Part shown: positions 7,054-8,281 of the stretch, one piece after another
How the letters are laid out: every line of letters starts with the position of its first letter
Position numbering within the stretch: the first letter of the stretch is position 1
Origin: CAYJBP01 sp964368605
GTDB taxonomy: Bacteria > Bacillota > Dehalobacteriia > UBA4068
Direction of reading: 5' to 3'
DNA: 8,281 bases
NCBI GenBank assembly: GCA_964368605.1
Contig: CAYJBP010000105.1
Coordinates: 1-8,281, forward strand
Translations under genes and position numbers: made by a program
Notes under the pieces: generated by a model
What the model was told of the DNA's origin: nothing
The model's database searches: none
The model's input: only the letters and a program-made list of their open reading frames with translations

Positions 7054-7087
7054 AGGCTGTCGCAATTAAAAATAATTGCGACAGCCT
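7054..7087 (-). terminator. rpmA: Rho-independent terminator of rplU-rpmA; end hairpin of repeat copy 2
   Basis: AGGCTGTCGCAATTA (7054-7068) pairs perfectly with TAATTGCGACAGCCT (7073-7087) around four As. On the minus strand it is followed by TTTTTTTTGTTTT. It begins 14 bp after the rpmA stop, so the operon ends here and obg does not follow, unlike the common gene order. Confidence 0.93.
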
Positions 7088-7101
7088 AAACTTAAAACAT
7101 A

Positions 7102-7374
7102 TTAAACAGCCTGCTCTGCTGTTTCGGCATAAACGCTAACTTGCTTACGCTTTTTATCTTTACGTTCAAAACGAACTTTCCCGTCGATGGTGGCAAATAG
7201 GGTATCATCTTTACCTATACCAACATTATTGCCGGGATGAAAACGAGTGCCTCTTTGACGTACGATAATACTACCGGCAGTTACAAATTGGCCGTCACCG
7301 CGCTTTAATCCTAGTCGTTGCGCTTGTGAGTCGCGTCCATTACGTGAACTACCTCCCGCCTTCTTATGAGCCAT
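7102..7374 (-). CDS. rpmA: 50S ribosomal protein L27
   Basis: This 90-residue protein is an unmistakable bL27: MAHKKAGGSS, NGRDSQAQRLGLK, then VRQRGTRFHPGNNVGIGKDDTLFA. L27 sits near the peptidyl-transferase centre, with its N-terminal tail reaching the tRNA ends. AAGGAGGTG precedes ATG 7374 at good spacing. Many Firmicutes make L27 with an N-terminal extension (LQFFA-type) removed by the Prp protease. Here the protein begins directly at the mature end, and the 39-bp gap to rplU has no room for prp. The C-terminus is slightly extended (KQVSVYAETAEQAV). Confidence 0.98.
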   Translation of the reverse strand: MAHKKAGGSSRNGRDSQAQRLGLKRGDGQFVTAGSIIVRQRGTRFHPGNNVGIGKDDTLFATIDGKVRFERKDKKRKQVSVYAETAEQAV

Positions 7375-7413
7375 ACCATCCCACCTCCTTATTGACCAAA
7401 ATGGTTTATTTTA

Positions 7414-7725
7414 TTAAGCATTAATTTTTTCGATTTGCAATTTAGTAAATGGTTGACGATGGCCGTTTTTAGTACGGATATTCTTTTTCGGCTTATACTT
7501 AAATACGACAACTTTTTTACCTTTGCCATGATTAAGAACTTTGCAGTCTACGCTGGCATTAGCCACATACGGAGCGCCTGCATTAAGCTTATCATTATCA
7601 TAGATGGCGATTACTTTGTCGATTTTGATATTGCTATCTTCGTCAACTTGAAGTAATTCAACATTGATGATATCACCCTCGGCAACCTTATACTGTTTGC
7701 CGCCGCTTTCGATAATTGCGAACAA
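7414..7725 (-). CDS. rplU: 50S ribosomal protein L21, TTG start
   Basis: I choose the TTG at 7725-7723 as the start. It lies 7 nt after the strong site GGGAGGT and gives MFAIIESGGKQYKV, the usual L21 beginning, with 103 residues, the usual length. The upstream ATG at 7743 would add six residues encoded by the ribosome binding site itself. Family marks include ESGGKQYKV, GAPYV, the KGKKVVVFKYKPKKN block and GHRQPFT near the end. L21 binds 23S rRNA early in large-subunit assembly. It is followed after 39 bp by rpmA in the same operon. Confidence 0.97.
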   Translation of the reverse strand: MFAIIESGGKQYKVAEGDIINVELLQVDEDSNIKIDKVIAIYDNDKLNAGAPYVANASVDCKVLNHGKGKKVVVFKYKPKKNIRTKNGHRQPFTKLQIEKINA

Positions 7726-7743
7726 TTGTTGCACCTCCCTCAT

Positions 7744-7805
7744 TTAAAGTCTCGCCCGATTTTGGCGGCCTAAGCACTTAAGCCAGATCGGAGCGGCTTG
7801 ACAAC
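7744..7805 (-). ncRNA. Structured rplU leader, candidate L21 autoregulatory leader
   Basis: The predicted transcript start near 7805 leaves a leader with two small hairpins. The first is AAGCC/GGCTT (plus positions 7795-7799 with 7780-7784). The second is CGCC/GGCG (about 7763-7766 with 7752-7757). Loop bases CCGAT (7791-7787) and ATCGG (7760-7756) are complementary, allowing a kissing or pseudoknot contact just upstream of the ribosome binding site. L21 leader RNAs are known in Firmicutes; membership here is inferred from position and folding only. Confidence 0.4.
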
Positions 7806-7811
7806 ATTAAG

Positions 7812-7840
7812 ATTTTATCATATAATAGTGATATTGTCAA
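7812..7840 (-). promoter_or_regulatory. Promoter of the rplU-rpmA operon
   Basis: On the minus strand a perfect -35 TTGACA (7840-7835) and -10 TAAAAT (7817-7812) are 17 bp apart. It stands back to back with the tRNA promoter, separated by AT-rich DNA. Confidence 0.82.
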
Positions 7841-7850
7841 TAAGGGCAGC

Positions 7851-7896
7851 TAAAATAAATTATTAAAAATTATTTTAAAAATATTTAAAATTTATG
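7851..7896. promoter_or_regulatory. A/T-tract UP-element-like region between divergent promoters
   Basis: Nearly all A and T, with runs such as TTAAAAATTATTTTAAAAAT. It lies directly upstream of the tRNA promoter and within reach of the rplU promoter. A-tracts here are typical of UP elements that boost stable RNA promoters through the RNA polymerase alpha subunits. The role is inferred from position and composition. Confidence 0.45.
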
Positions 7897-7925
7897 TTGA
7901 CAAAAGGCAATTTTATTGCTATAAT
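7897..7925 (+). promoter_or_regulatory. Full-consensus promoter of the tRNA cluster
   Basis: TTGACA (7897-7902), a 17-bp spacer, and TATAAT (7920-7925) preceded by TGC give perfect -35, -10 and extended -10 elements. The start would be near 7932, about 10 nt before the first tRNA. This fits a strong stable-RNA promoter. Confidence 0.92.
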
Positions 7926-7941
7926 AACTTTTGTCAGCCAT

Positions 7942-8017
7942 GCCGACGTAGCTCAATTGGCAGAGCAGCTGATTTGTAATCAGCAGGTTGCGGGTTCGAG
8001 TCCCATCGTCGGCTCCA
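7942..8017 (+). tRNA. tRNA-Thr (anticodon TGT)
   Basis: The 76-nt gene folds as a full cloverleaf. The acceptor is GCCGACG/CGTCGGC, the anticodon stem GCTGA/TCAGC holds loop TTTGTAA with anticodon TGT, and the T-arm contains GGTTCGAGTCC. The discriminator is T and CCA is encoded. It reads ACA codons and others by wobble. Confidence 0.96.
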
Positions 8018-8045
8018 ACCGTTTTTTAACCGGGTTGATAATTAT

Positions 8046-8129
<84 letters not shown>

Positions 8130-8130
<1 letters not shown>

Positions 8131-8159
8131 ATAAAAGCCCCTACTAAGGGGCTTTTATT
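8130..8159 (+). terminator. Terminator-like hairpin between tRNA-Tyr and tRNA-fMet
   Basis: AATAAAAGCCCC (8130-8141) pairs perfectly with GGGGCTTTTATT (8148-8159) around TACTAA. The 3' arm supplies a short T-run after a GC core, as in an intrinsic terminator, yet tRNA-fMet begins only 13 bp later. It may be a partial terminator or a processing signal. Confidence 0.65.
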
Positions 8160-8172
8160 ACCAACTTAATAT

Positions 8173-8248
8173 CGCGGAGTGGAGCAGTTGGTAGCTCGTC
8201 GGGCTCATAACCCGAAGGCCGTAGGTTCAAGTCCTGCCTCCGCAACCA
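8173..8248 (+). tRNA. Initiator tRNA-fMet (anticodon CAT)
   Basis: The 76-nt cloverleaf has acceptor CGCGGAG/CTCCGCA with an unpaired C1-A72 end. Its anticodon stem ends in three G-C pairs (GGG/CCC) around CTCATAA. Both are identity marks of the initiator. The discriminator is A and CCA is encoded. No separate promoter is visible in the 13 bp after the upstream hairpin, so it probably depends on readthrough. Confidence 0.96.
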
Positions 8249-8281
8249 CCAGCTTGAAGCTGGACACAATTTCGCGCTCTA

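Larger units (their letters stand above)
6613..7087 (-). repeat. Palindrome-rich dispersed intergenic repeat, copy 2 (inverted), interrupted by an assembly gap
   Basis: Read on the minus strand from 7087, this repeats copy 1 block by block. It has the GGCTGTCGCAATT hairpin, TTAAGCCT, GGCACTT with the same 12-bp-arm palindrome (arms 6880-6891 and 6895-6906, loop changed), AGCAGCT, TCTTTCAA, and TAATTGAAAGAAATTA next to the gap. Beyond the gap come ATCAAAAGATTAAAA, the CCATTAC hairpin and ACAAAAACTTTTA. Spacers between blocks have diverged and the total length is greater (about 375 bp without Ns). It fills the convergent gap between the lipoprotein gene and rpmA. No gene is visible in this stretch. 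Confidence 0.75.

Noticed and set aside
3682..7087. The repeats as a CRISPR array or insertion sequence
   Set aside because: There are no regularly spaced identical repeats and spacers, no transposase, and no clear target-site duplication.
8249..8281. Small hairpin CCAGC/GCTGG after tRNA-fMet as a terminator
   Set aside because: It has only five base pairs, lacks a T-run, and the window ends before its context can be judged.

Overview
The window comes from a low-GC, AT-rich bacterium that looks like a Firmicute, probably a clostridial relative. The signs are strong GGAGG ribosome binding sites, sigma-A type promoters with 17-bp spacers, a YabE-like ubiquitin-like/G5/3D cell-wall protein, an S-layer-homology (SLH) protein, an NhaC-type antiporter, and tRNA genes with encoded CCA ends. 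I cannot name a genus. One run of exactly 100 Ns (6673-6772) marks a scaffold gap, so this is a draft assembly.

Layout. (1) Positions 1-1372, minus strand: the N-terminal 457 residues of a membrane-anchored G5/3D-domain protein, cut by the left window edge. (2) Positions 1373-1746: a divergent control region with back-to-back promoters. The rightward transcript has a leader of about 165 nt that can fold into two long hairpins plus a possible pseudoknot. (3) Positions 1747-3665, plus strand: a likely two-gene operon of a DUF554 membrane protein and a secreted SLH protein, ending at a strong terminator. (4) Positions 3666-4071: a convergent intergenic region filled by a palindrome-rich repeat, copy 1. 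(5) Positions 4072-5535, minus strand: an NhaC-family antiporter. (6) Positions 5536-5748: divergent promoters. (7) Positions 5749-6537, plus strand: a lipoprotein with a Pro/Ala/Glu linker, a small beta-rich domain and a 32-residue tail containing 24 tyrosines. (8) Positions 6538-7101: a second convergent intergenic region, filled by an inverted copy 2 of the same repeat and broken by the gap. (9) Positions 7102-7725, minus strand: rpmA and rplU (ribosomal proteins L27 and L21), with a structured rplU leader. (10) Positions 7897-8248, plus strand: a tRNA cluster Thr(TGT)-Tyr(GTA)-initiator fMet(CAT) behind a consensus promoter.

Functionally the window mixes cell-envelope genes (3D protein, SLH protein, lipoprotein, membrane transporters) with a translation block (L21, L27, tRNAs). 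The least expected feature is the pair of inverted, roughly 350-480 bp repeats, one in each convergent intergenic region. Each has a terminator-like hairpin at the end facing the SLH or rpmA stop codon. That hairpin differs between the copies by a compensatory base-pair change, and the assembly broke inside copy 2. These facts fit a dispersed, multicopy, structured intergenic element. Other points of interest are the DUF554 leader, the extension-less L27 with no prp gene beside it, and the tyrosine-rich lipoprotein.
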